Shown: in pieces, positions 7,557 to 13,930 of the stretch | Layout: every line of letters starts with the position of its first letter | How positions within the stretch are numbered: the stretch's first letter is position 1 | Source of the DNA: CAZCAQ01 sp964563965 | GTDB taxonomy: Bacteria > Patescibacteriota > WWE3 > UBA101185 > UBA10185 | Direction of reading: 5' to 3' | Assembly: GCA_964563965.1 (NCBI GenBank) | Contig: CAZLZI010000023.1 | Coordinates: 1 to 14,243 of the forward strand | Length of the DNA: 14,243 nt | The notes under the pieces: generated by a model | What the model saw: the letters and a program-made list of their open reading frames with translations, nothing else | What the model was told of the DNA's origin: nothing | Database searches by the model: none | Position numbers and translations under genes: made by a program

Positions 7557-8600
7557 TTAGATTAACTTTGGGCTGTCTCCATCACCTAAGGCTTCGACAT
7601 TCTCAATCTTTGTAAATAAGCGTGCAAAACTACTTTTAGTACTTTCAAAAGTTTTATATGCATTGTTAATATGTTTTTCCAGTACATTCATTTCATCCGA
7701 AAACTTCCCAGCATCTACTTTTAGACCCATAAGAAGTTGGATCACCGTACCTGTGTTTTTCTGAATCTCATATGACTTATATGCAAGACTTAACACCTTA
7801 AGCATGTAAACAAAAGTGTTTGGTGATGTTAGAAATACAGACTTGTCTTTGGCATACTCCTCGATCTCGGGTGAATTTAAAATTACTTCATAATAAATAG
7901 ATTCTGAAGGAATAAACATTACTGCCTGACTCATGGTTTTCTCCCCAGGTTTAATATACCGAGTGGCAATCTCGTCCACTTTCTTTCTGACATCTTTAAC
8001 AAACTCTCTTCGATAAACTTCTTTGTTCTCGTCTGGGGCTTCTACCATTCTTTTAAAATTATCTGAAGGGAACTTAGAATCAATTGGGATTATGCCATCT
8101 TGTATAAAAACTACAAAGTCACAGATTGTTCCTTCTGCAAATTTATATTGCTTTGCAAACAAATCTCTTGGCAAATAAGTAGCAAGGATATCCTCTAACA
8201 TTTTCTCACCAAGACCGCCCCTTAGTTTAGGTGAGCGCATGACATTACTTAAATCTTTGATATCTTTACCAAAGTCAGTAATAATCCCTAAATTATTTTG
8301 TACATCAGAAACTAGTTTAGCTGCTGTTTCGAGCCTGTCTGAAATGTGCTTTGTTTGATTTTCAATAGAAGACCTGTAAGAGCGTAACTCTTCACTTAGT
8401 GATTGTTGCTGTCTATCCAATTTGTTATCAAGAACATCGGTATTTCTCTCCAAGGACCCTTTCATTTCCGAGAGCCAAGTTAGCAATACTTTTTGAGAAT
8501 CATCCTTTTTCAAGGAAGATAGTTGATAGAGTGCAAAAGCAACAAGAAGCAAGAGGATAACAACAAGGATAATTAATAATATAGCTATGAGTTGAGTCAT
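7557..8600 (-). CDS. rmuC: RmuC-family DNA recombination protein
   Basis: A 347-residue RmuC-family protein. Residues 3-27 are a single membrane helix, residues about 35-120 a predicted coiled coil rich in Q, S, L and E, and residues about 120-305 the RmuC domain, with RGGLGE (127-132), CDFVVFIQDG (160-169), IPIDSKFP (171-178), VMFIPSE (227-233) and LTSPNTF (257-263). The domain is thought to be a PD-(D/E)XK-like nuclease fold; in E. coli RmuC limits rearrangement at short inverted repeats. E. coli RmuC is about 475 residues, so this is a short version with a reduced coiled coil. It is the first gene of a two-gene unit with the helicase-nuclease, which supports a joint role in DNA break or hairpin processing. 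The ATG follows a TAAAAT box by six bases, with no Shine-Dalgarno. Confidence 0.9.
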   Translation of the reverse strand: MTQLIAILLIILVVILLLLVAFALYQLSSLKKDDSQKVLLTWLSEMKGSLERNTDVLDNKLDRQQQSLSEELRSYRSSIENQTKHISDRLETAAKLVSDVQNNLGIITDFGKDIKDLSNVMRSPKLRGGLGEKMLEDILATYLPRDLFAKQYKFAEGTICDFVVFIQDGIIPIDSKFPSDNFKRMVEAPDENKEVYRREFVKDVRKKVDEIATRYIKPGEKTMSQAVMFIPSESIYYEVILNSPEIEEYAKDKSVFLTSPNTFVYMLKVLSLAYKSYEIQKNTGTVIQLLMGLKVDAGKFSDEMNVLEKHINNAYKTFESTKSSFARLFTKIENVEALGDGDSPKLI

Positions 8601-8606
8601 GTGGGT

Positions 8607-8635
8607 ATTTTATATCTTTTTTGGACAATGATAAA
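8607..8635 (-). promoter_or_regulatory. Promoter of rmuC-helicase unit, predicted leaderless
   Basis: On the - strand TAAAAT (8612-8607) ends six bases before the rmuC ATG at 8600. A weak -35 candidate TTTATC (8635-8630) lies 17 bases further upstream. There is no room for, and no sign of, a Shine-Dalgarno. The -35 candidate overlaps the -10 candidate of the opposite promoter. Confidence 0.5.
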
Positions 8636-8637
8636 CT
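8609..8637 (+). promoter_or_regulatory. Weak promoter candidate for the 8646 membrane protein
   Basis: TAAACT at 8632-8637 is a plausible -10 box eight bases before the ATG at 8646; TTTATA at 8609-8614 is a weak -35 at a 17-base spacing. The same TAAACT variant serves as the -10 candidate of the gene at 10089 (-), which lends some support. A short or absent leader is implied. Confidence 0.35.
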
Positions 8638-8645
8638 AAGCATGT

Positions 8646-9017
8646 ATGCCAAGGTTTATGTATTCAACGCTACTTCTCACATTCGTCTCTTTTAGCGCAT
8701 TACTATATCTTATGCTAAACAAAAACCCACAAGAGCCGAAGGCACTAATGTTTTTTCTGATTGCTTTAACCGGCTTGTTAAGTAGTATCTTCTCCATAGT
8801 CTTGTTCTATCTGGCAAAGCGCACTAAACATACCAAAGAACTAGTGGAATTGAAACACTTGTACAGACGTACCCTTAAGAAAAGTATTTTTATTACCCTC
8901 TACATTATTGGCCTGATGATCCTGCGCATTACTGATGTGTTTTCAATCCTAACCACAGTTCTGTTTACAGTTACTTATTTTCTATCCCCTTATTTGCTAT
9001 CTAAAGTATTTAAGTAG
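8646..9017 (+). CDS. Small four-helix membrane protein, unknown function
   Basis: A 123-residue, strongly hydrophobic protein with four likely transmembrane helices (about 7-24, 33-56, 79-96 and 98-117). The loop between helices 2 and 3 (58-79, KRTKHTKELVELKHLYRRTLKK) is highly basic and should be cytoplasmic, which places both termini in the cytoplasm. I do not recognise the family. It is divergent from rmuC across a 45-base gap, and its last 28 bases overlap the 3' end of the convergent gene 8990-9307. The reading frame is supported by the clear membrane pattern and by a -10-like box in front; no Shine-Dalgarno is seen. Confidence 0.65.
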   Translation: MPRFMYSTLLLTFVSFSALLYLMLNKNPQEPKALMFFLIALTGLLSSIFSIVLFYLAKRTKHTKELVELKHLYRRTLKKSIFITLYIIGLMILRITDVFSILTTVLFTVTYFLSPYLLSKVFK

Positions 9018-9307
9018 AGTTTCTCTAGTTCGAGATCTTGAGTTAAATTCACACTCACAGTACTTTCAAGTGCTTTGAGCTCCCGCTCCATTTCAGCAAG
9101 ATATAAAACATATTGCTGCATGCGGTTTTTGGTCTCTGTTTGTTCTTGTATGGATATGCCTACTTTTCCAGTAGTAGTATCATCTGAAGTTGGCGCAAAA
9201 GGTATGATAGTACCTGTCTTTTTATAGTTAGTGTAGGCTCCCATCACCACAAGTATAAACAGTCCCATAATAATAAATCTCTGAATGAATTCTTTATCGG
9301 TATGCAT
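8990..9307 (-). CDS. Single-pass membrane protein with coiled-coil tail, unknown function
   Basis: A 105-residue protein with one transmembrane helix (about 11-25), a flexible Thr/Asp/Gly-rich segment (32-50) and a helical, charged C-terminal half (54-103) likely to form a coiled coil. I chose the ATG at 9307 over an in-frame TTG at 9325: a perfect GGAGGT (9322-9317) sits nine bases before this ATG and would be useless for the TTG start. The gene begins two bases after the stop of the exported helical protein 9310-10089, so the pair is one operon and the proteins may form an envelope complex. The last 28 bases overlap the convergent gene at 8646-9017. The family is not recognised. Confidence 0.65.
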   Translation of the reverse strand: MHTDKEFIQRFIIMGLFILVVMGAYTNYKKTGTIIPFAPTSDDTTTGKVGISIQEQTETKNRMQQYVLYLAEMERELKALESTVSVNLTQDLELEKLYLNTLDSK

Positions 9308-9309
9308 TA

Positions 9310-10089
9310 TTAATTCACCTCCCAAGATACAGTGTCAGATAAACGCACCAGCACAGTTGAGGCTTTTAACATGTGGGTATTTACTGCTATAAACAAAGTG
9401 TAAATTTCAATCAGGTTTTGTTTTACTTGGCGTGTTATTTGGCTGGTTTCCCCTTTCTCGTAAAGCTGTGCTGTTGTTTTTAACTTTTCTTTTATCTCTT
9501 TGAGGTTGGATGCGGCCCCATTAAGCTCTTTCTCTGCAATAGTTGTATTTAAGCCACTCTTTTTTGCAGCAAGGACTTCCTTATCTAATCTTGCATGTGT
9601 ACTGTTCAAGGCTAAGTATAATTTTTGAAGTCTATAATAATGATAATTTACAGATAAAAAGTCAGCTAAATCAGCATGTATCTTTAACGCTACATTGGTA
9701 GTCTTTTCAAGTTCCTCTAACTGCTCAGGTTTAAATGATACCGCACTAAACTTAAGTGCAGTTACTTGTACTCTCACGTCATCTACTGCTAAAGTCAATC
9801 CCTCATCTTGCATCTCTGGAAATGTCCCCAAGAATGTGGAACTTACAAGCTCGAAATACTCTCCAAATGCTTGGATTTTTTTTGCAATCAAATTTCTGCC
9901 AAACACCTCGGCCTCTTCACACACCACAGGGTCTTGTTTGGACTGACAGTCGTTTTGAAGTTTAACAAATTCAGTTGCGATATCACTATAAGTCTCCTTA
10001 TATTGCAAATAATATTGTGTACTAGCAGCATACGTTGTTGTATGTAACAGTCCAATTAGTACCATGAGTGTAAGAAGGCACTTGTGCAT
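9310..10089 (-). CDS. Exported helical protein, unknown function
   Basis: A 259-residue protein with an N-terminal signal peptide (core LLTLMVLIGLL, likely cleavage after TTYA at residue 21). The mature part is almost entirely predicted helix: heptad-like stretches at about 120-175 and 180-245, and two cysteines, Cys48 and Cys57, that could form a disulphide outside the membrane. There is no catalytic motif and I do not recognise the family. It is the first gene of a pair with the single-pass membrane protein downstream (2-base gap). The ATG at 10089 follows TAAACT by six bases and has no Shine-Dalgarno, so it is probably translated from a leaderless message. It is divergent from tatD across only 33 bases. 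A structural or adhesin-like envelope role is possible but unproven. Confidence 0.7.
   Translation of the reverse strand: MHKCLLTLMVLIGLLHTTTYAASTQYYLQYKETYSDIATEFVKLQNDCQSKQDPVVCEEAEVFGRNLIAKKIQAFGEYFELVSSTFLGTFPEMQDEGLTLAVDDVRVQVTALKFSAVSFKPEQLEELEKTTNVALKIHADLADFLSVNYHYYRLQKLYLALNSTHARLDKEVLAAKKSGLNTTIAEKELNGAASNLKEIKEKLKTTAQLYEKGETSQITRQVKQNLIEIYTLFIAVNTHMLKASTVLVRLSDTVSWEVN
9317..9322 (-). promoter_or_regulatory. Perfect Shine-Dalgarno GGAGGT deciding the 9307 start
   Basis: The - strand reads GGAGGT, nine bases before the ATG at 9307, inside the last codons of the upstream gene. It shows that SD-led initiation is used for an internal operon gene although the first genes of the units lack it. 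Confidence 0.75.
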
Positions 10090-10095
10090 ACGTGT

Positions 10096-10101
10096 AGTTT
10101 A
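10096..10101 (-). promoter_or_regulatory. -10 box for the exported helical protein unit, predicted leaderless
   Basis: The - strand reads TAAACT (10101-10096), then six bases, then the ATG at 10089. No convincing -35 is seen; at standard spacing it would overlap the tatD start codon. Support comes from the identical spacing at three other gene starts in the window. Confidence 0.5.
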
Positions 10102-10110
10102 CCACTAGAG

Positions 10111-10116
10111 TAAAAT
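10111..10116 (+). promoter_or_regulatory. -10 box for the tatD-GT2-GT4 unit, predicted leaderless
   Basis: TAAAAT at 10111-10116 is followed by exactly six bases and the tatD ATG at 10123. No clear -35 is present at the expected 10088-10093, which overlaps the start codon of the divergent gene. The transcript should start at or beside the A of the ATG. Confidence 0.55.
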
Positions 10117-10122
10117 ACATAT

Positions 10123-10911
10123 ATGTTAATTGACTCACACGCCCATTTAACAGACGCAAAGCTGGCACACAATCTTGAAACTGTACTTTTGTCTGCGCAC
10201 CTTGAAGGGGTAGATAAGATAGTAACGATTGGAACATCTCTAGCAGACAGCCAAAATGCTATCAACCTAACACAAAACCATAGTGAACTCTATGCAGGAA
10301 TTGGAGTATATCCTGATGAGGATAGGGACATCGCAGTAGCTGACATTTATAAGTCTTTAAGCTTATTAGCTAAAAACCATAAGGTTGTCGGCATAGGAGA
10401 GACTGGTATAGATATACCTAAAGAAGGTGAGGCTTTTAATTTACTCCGACAACGTGAGTTATTTGAAACACATATTGAGTTAAGCAAGAATACAAAACTG
10501 CCACTTATTATTCATAACAGAGGAGCAGACACAATGGTATACGATACATTAGTAAACCATAAGAGTGATCTTTATGGAGGTGTGTTTCATTGCTATACAG
10601 GAGACGCTGCTTTTGCAAACAAAGTATTGTCTCTTGGGTTTTATATTTCTTTTTCAGGCATTATCACCTATAAAAATGCGCAGATACTTCAAGACACTGC
10701 AAAAAAGATACCCCTAGATAGACTGCTTATTGAAACTGATGCGCCGTATCTCACCCCCCACCCTTTTAGAGGGCAGGTGTGTGAACCAAAACATGTCACA
10801 CTTACAGCACAGGTACTGGCTACTCTCCTTAATATACCCGCTGAAAAAGTTGCTGAAATAACATATAATAACGCAGTGACCCTTTTCCCACTGCTTGGAA
10901 AGACCATATGA
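10123..10911 (+). CDS. tatD: TatD-family metal-dependent deoxyribonuclease/hydrolase
   Basis: A 262-residue TIM-barrel hydrolase of the TatD/YcfH/YjjV family, two-metal enzymes with 3'-5' DNase activity in characterised members. The metal-binding set is complete: His6 and His8 (IDSHAHL), Glu93 (GIGETGID), His131 (LPLIIHNRGA), His156 (GVFHCYTG) and Asp206 (IETDAPYLTPHPFRG). The length is normal for the family. One departure is GVYPDED at 61-67, where the family commonly has G-x-H-P-H; those His residues are not the usual metal ligands. The ATG lies six bases after TAAAAT with no Shine-Dalgarno. It overlaps the next gene by four bases (ATGA), so it is coupled to the glycosyltransferase, though no functional link between them is known. 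Which of the TatD subgroups it belongs to cannot be decided here. Confidence 0.93.
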   Translation: MLIDSHAHLTDAKLAHNLETVLLSAHLEGVDKIVTIGTSLADSQNAINLTQNHSELYAGIGVYPDEDRDIAVADIYKSLSLLAKNHKVVGIGETGIDIPKEGEAFNLLRQRELFETHIELSKNTKLPLIIHNRGADTMVYDTLVNHKSDLYGGVFHCYTGDAAFANKVLSLGFYISFSGIITYKNAQILQDTAKKIPLDRLLIETDAPYLTPHPFRGQVCEPKHVTLTAQVLATLLNIPAEKVAEITYNNAVTLFPLLGKTI

Positions 10912-12455
10912 TTGCACACTTCGTAGAAAAACATGATAAAAAAGTACAAAGGTTTCTTGAAATAGTACCAGGGATATTAACATGGTCCCTGATACTCTCG
11001 CCTATTTGGGTTGGATTATTATTTCCAAAAGCAATCATTGCATTCTTAATATTCTTAACTGTCTATTGGATATACCTTGCTACCAAAGGAACAATAGGCG
11101 GCATATTGGGGTACAGAAAATTCAAGAAAGAAATGAGCACGGATTGGATGGCAGAGCTAGATAAACTGGATTTTTCCACTTTACCGGATAGGCCCACACT
11201 GCCTAAAAGTCTTCAAAATGTAAGGCATTTTATATTAATTCCTATGGTCAACGAAGGGCTTTCGGTATTAAGCACAACACTCTATGCGCTACTCAAACAA
11301 ACTTTTCCTACAACCCAAGTAACATTAGTTTTAACTATCGAAGAAACATACTTTGAAGAATCAAAACGCAATATTTTAAATATACTTGGAGAGGACATGC
11401 ATAAGTTTGAAGAAATACTCATATACGCACACCCTAGAGGAATTGACGGAGAGGCCATTGGAGCTGGAGCAGCAAATCGAGCCTGGGGAGCTAAAAGCGC
11501 AGTTAAACACTTCTTGCAAACTAACAAACCCATTAGAGACTATATTTTTACAACCATAGATGCTGATCATGTGATGGATGAGCAGTATCTTGCAAGACTT
11601 ACACATCTCTACTTATCATCAGATAAAAGAGATTATAAGTATTACTCAAGTGCTGTATATTTATTTAATAACAACCTCTGGGATGTGCCTGCAATGATGA
11701 GAATTGAAGCAAACTTTGTAACCTTAGGAACACTATCAGACTGGGGAGGGTGGCATAATCCAAGTACCAAAGACACATTTTCAGCCTACTCAACTTCACT
11801 GCAAACACTTATCGATGCGGATTATTGGGATGTATCCTTGGGCATAGACGACACTATCTTTTACTGGAGAGCCTTTTTTGCAAGAAATGGGGATTTTAAA
11901 GGCGTACATCACTATATACCGTTTTCAGCAGATGCTGTTCAAGGTAGCAACTATATTGATTCATATAAAAGTCTTTATAAACAACTCCTTCGCTGGGGCT
12001 ACGGTGTTATTGATTTTCCGCTCTCAGTTAAAGAATTCTTTAAGAACAAGAATGTGCCACGAACGCTTAAAATTATGTGGGTAATAAACCATCTTCATAA
12101 ACGGGTACTCCTAATTAATATTGTATTCCTTATAACTTTTGGCTTTACCATAACTACCTTTGTAAACCCTGATATAAAACAAACTATATTTGCATACAGC
12201 CTGCCTAATATAATGAGTTTTATTTTAAGCTTTACTATGATTTTTTTGATCCCAGGGATAATTCTTCGAGCTAAGATTGCCAAACCAATGCCAGAGCATT
12301 GGCCAGTCTGGAAAAAAGCACTGCATTTTATGGAAACTCCCTTGCTGTTAATTAACCTCTTAACTTATTCATTTATACCTTTTATAGATGCACAAACCAG
12401 AGTTATGTTGGGTAAGAAACTAAAAGATCTCTACCATACACCTAAAGTAAGATGA
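10908..12455 (+). CDS. Membrane glycosyltransferase family 2 protein
   Basis: A 515-residue polytopic, processive-type GT2-like enzyme. Two helices lie at about 21-39 and 42-59, the catalytic GT-A domain at about 105-385, and three helices near 399-418, 428-453 and 475-493. Catalytic signs are IPMVNEG (111-117) at the nucleotide-sugar strand, the DADH metal motif (218-221), GIDDT (312-316) in the place of the acidic ED motif, and QLLRWGYG (359-366), the Q-x-x-R-W signature of cellulose/hyaluronan synthase-like enzymes. It should use a nucleotide sugar at the inner membrane face to make or extend a surface glycan; the sugar is unknown. It overlaps tatD by four bases (ATGA), with a weak GGAAAG five bases before the start, and it overlaps the GT4-like gene by four bases. 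The layout suggests a surface polysaccharide role with its downstream neighbour. Confidence 0.87.
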   Translation: MIAHFVEKHDKKVQRFLEIVPGILTWSLILSPIWVGLLFPKAIIAFLIFLTVYWIYLATKGTIGGILGYRKFKKEMSTDWMAELDKLDFSTLPDRPTLPKSLQNVRHFILIPMVNEGLSVLSTTLYALLKQTFPTTQVTLVLTIEETYFEESKRNILNILGEDMHKFEEILIYAHPRGIDGEAIGAGAANRAWGAKSAVKHFLQTNKPIRDYIFTTIDADHVMDEQYLARLTHLYLSSDKRDYKYYSSAVYLFNNNLWDVPAMMRIEANFVTLGTLSDWGGWHNPSTKDTFSAYSTSLQTLIDADYWDVSLGIDDTIFYWRAFFARNGDFKGVHHYIPFSADAVQGSNYIDSYKSLYKQLLRWGYGVIDFPLSVKEFFKNKNVPRTLKIMWVINHLHKRVLLINIVFLITFGFTITTFVNPDIKQTIFAYSLPNIMSFILSFTMIFLIPGIILRAKIAKPMPEHWPVWKKALHFMETPLLLINLLTYSFIPFIDAQTRVMLGKKLKDLYHTPKVR

Positions 12456-13930
12456 ACTTAATTAAGAATTTAAAGAAAATTAAAATCTATATTGCACTTG
12501 CAGGCGGTATCAATCTTTTGCATTCAATGTATGTCTTTCTACGTGCTGGGTATTTAAACACACAGATACCTTTTTGGTATTCATTTCCTTGGGGAGAGAG
12601 TCAACTAGCACCAAGAGATACTATTTTCCTCCTACCTATATTAGCTTGGCTAATTTTAGTGTTTGGTATCTTAATAATTCTCGGGACAATGCAATACCAT
12701 ATCAGGTATGGTAAAGAAACAGTCGCTATGTTTCTAATTGCATTTTGTATAACACTCTTTGCAGCATCGATCAGAATAATCACTATTGCATCTATTCCGT
12801 TCGAACCACTTATAAACCCACTTCTTCTTAAGATGGCGCTTTTATTGGCGACATCAGCATTACTTTCAATGCTAATTGCTAGAAAGGTTATTGAGCTCAT
12901 GGTAGATAACGGAATTGTTACAGATCCGGGCAGACACAAACATCCAGGGATGGTGCTTATCAAACCTTCAGCACGGGGCGGAGGTTTGATTTTTGCTTTC
13001 TCATTTGTTCTTATGACCATCTTATTCGTGCCTATGAATAAATATGTTTTTGTCTTGATACTTGCAACAATTGGTAGCGCCCTCTTAGGACTTGCGGATG
13101 ATATCCAAAATACTAAACCTAATACTCCACTTAAATTCTTAGAGAATCCACTAATAAGACTTACTGCCCAACTACTAATTGCAGCATTTATTGCATTTTC
13201 AGGCTTTACCATTGATTTTGTAAGTAATCCTTTTGACGGTGTCCTGTTTTTAAACAATGCGAGTCTAACACTCTTTGGACTTACTTTTGCTCCCCTTTCT
13301 CTACTTATTACCATACTGTGGTTAACATGGATGATGAATATGCTCTCGTGGTCTAATGCTATAGATGGACAATATTCTGGTGTTATGGGCATAGCAAGTA
13401 TTGCTCTTGTACTACTTACTTTAAGACCGGGGTTTGATAATGCCATTCTTGAACAAGACGTGCTTGCAACACTAGCAATCATTATGGCTGGAGCAAGTCT
13501 TGGTATTCTGCCGTTTAACTGGCATCCCTCTAAAATTATGTGGGGCTTTGGTGCAATCTCAATTGGATTGCTGTTTGCAACGTTATCTATTGCAACCAGA
13601 GCAAAAGTACCTGCTTCAATCTTTGTAATATTGATCCCGTTTATGGATGGAGTCGTAACTTTACTGCGCAGAATACTGCAAGGAAAGTTTCCTCTCAAGG
13701 CAGACAAAGGACATCTACATCATCTCCTCCTAGATCGTGGCTGGGGTATTAAAAAGATTGCTATTTTTTACTGGGCAACTACAGCACTCTTTGCAGTTGT
13801 TGCTATTGCAATAGCAGATAAAAATTTACCAACCCTTATGTTAACGGGCGGTGGAATTGTGGCGTTTCTAATTATTGTAGTGAACTTACAAGCAAAACAA
13901 GTGAAATCCCAACAACAACAAGTTGAGTAA
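12452..13930 (+). CDS. MraY/WecA-superfamily (GT4) membrane protein with extra N-terminal module and lost GDxG Asp
   Basis: A 492-residue polytopic protein. Residues about 120-480 match polyprenyl-phosphate HexNAc/MurNAc-1-phosphate transferases, closest to WecA/TagO: RGGG (175-178), GLADDI (213-218, Asp216/Asp217), SNAIDGQ (301-307, Asp305), and ADKGHLHHLLLDRG (417-430, the HxHH motif). WecA/TagO proteins are about 350-370 residues, so the first 115 or so are extra: three likely helices (11-33, 57-78, 90-112) with a PFWYSFPWGESQLAP segment (40-54), similar to small CPR proteins I recall. At 360-371 the family GDxG segment reads WGFGAIS, so the catalytic Asp (Asp267 in E. coli MraY) is absent, with Phe366 instead. 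It may act by a changed mechanism or be inactive. It overlaps the GT2 gene by four bases and the convergent 3' gene by 59 bases. The C-terminus is glutamine-rich. Confidence 0.85.
   Translation: MNLIKNLKKIKIYIALAGGINLLHSMYVFLRAGYLNTQIPFWYSFPWGESQLAPRDTIFLLPILAWLILVFGILIILGTMQYHIRYGKETVAMFLIAFCITLFAASIRIITIASIPFEPLINPLLLKMALLLATSALLSMLIARKVIELMVDNGIVTDPGRHKHPGMVLIKPSARGGGLIFAFSFVLMTILFVPMNKYVFVLILATIGSALLGLADDIQNTKPNTPLKFLENPLIRLTAQLLIAAFIAFSGFTIDFVSNPFDGVLFLNNASLTLFGLTFAPLSLLITILWLTWMMNMLSWSNAIDGQYSGVMGIASIALVLLTLRPGFDNAILEQDVLATLAIIMAGASLGILPFNWHPSKIMWGFGAISIGLLFATLSIATRAKVPASIFVILIPFMDGVVTLLRRILQGKFPLKADKGHLHHLLLDRGWGIKKIAIFYWATTALFAVVAIAIADKNLPTLMLTGGGIVAFLIIVVNLQAKQVKSQQQQVE

Noticed and set aside
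9308..9325. TTG at 9325 as start of the single-pass membrane protein
   Set aside because: The GGAGGT at 9322-9317 would lie inside the gene, whereas it is correctly placed for the ATG at 9307; the six extra residues are not needed for the membrane helix.
9695..10047. Three overlapping + strand open frames opposite the exported helical protein
   Set aside because: They are short, nested, without motifs or start signals, and opposite a gene with a signal peptide and a promoter.
10908..12455. TGA recoded as glycine, as in some CPR lineages
   Set aside because: TGA forms clean ATGA stop-start overlaps at the ends of tatD and the GT2 gene, and the proteins end where their families end.
12601..13707. 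A 368-codon open frame on the - strand inside the GT4-like gene
   Set aside because: The + strand frame has clear family motifs and membrane helices along its whole length. The antisense frame has no recognisable domain, no promoter or Shine-Dalgarno, and is a by-product of the hydrophobic codon pattern of the real gene.
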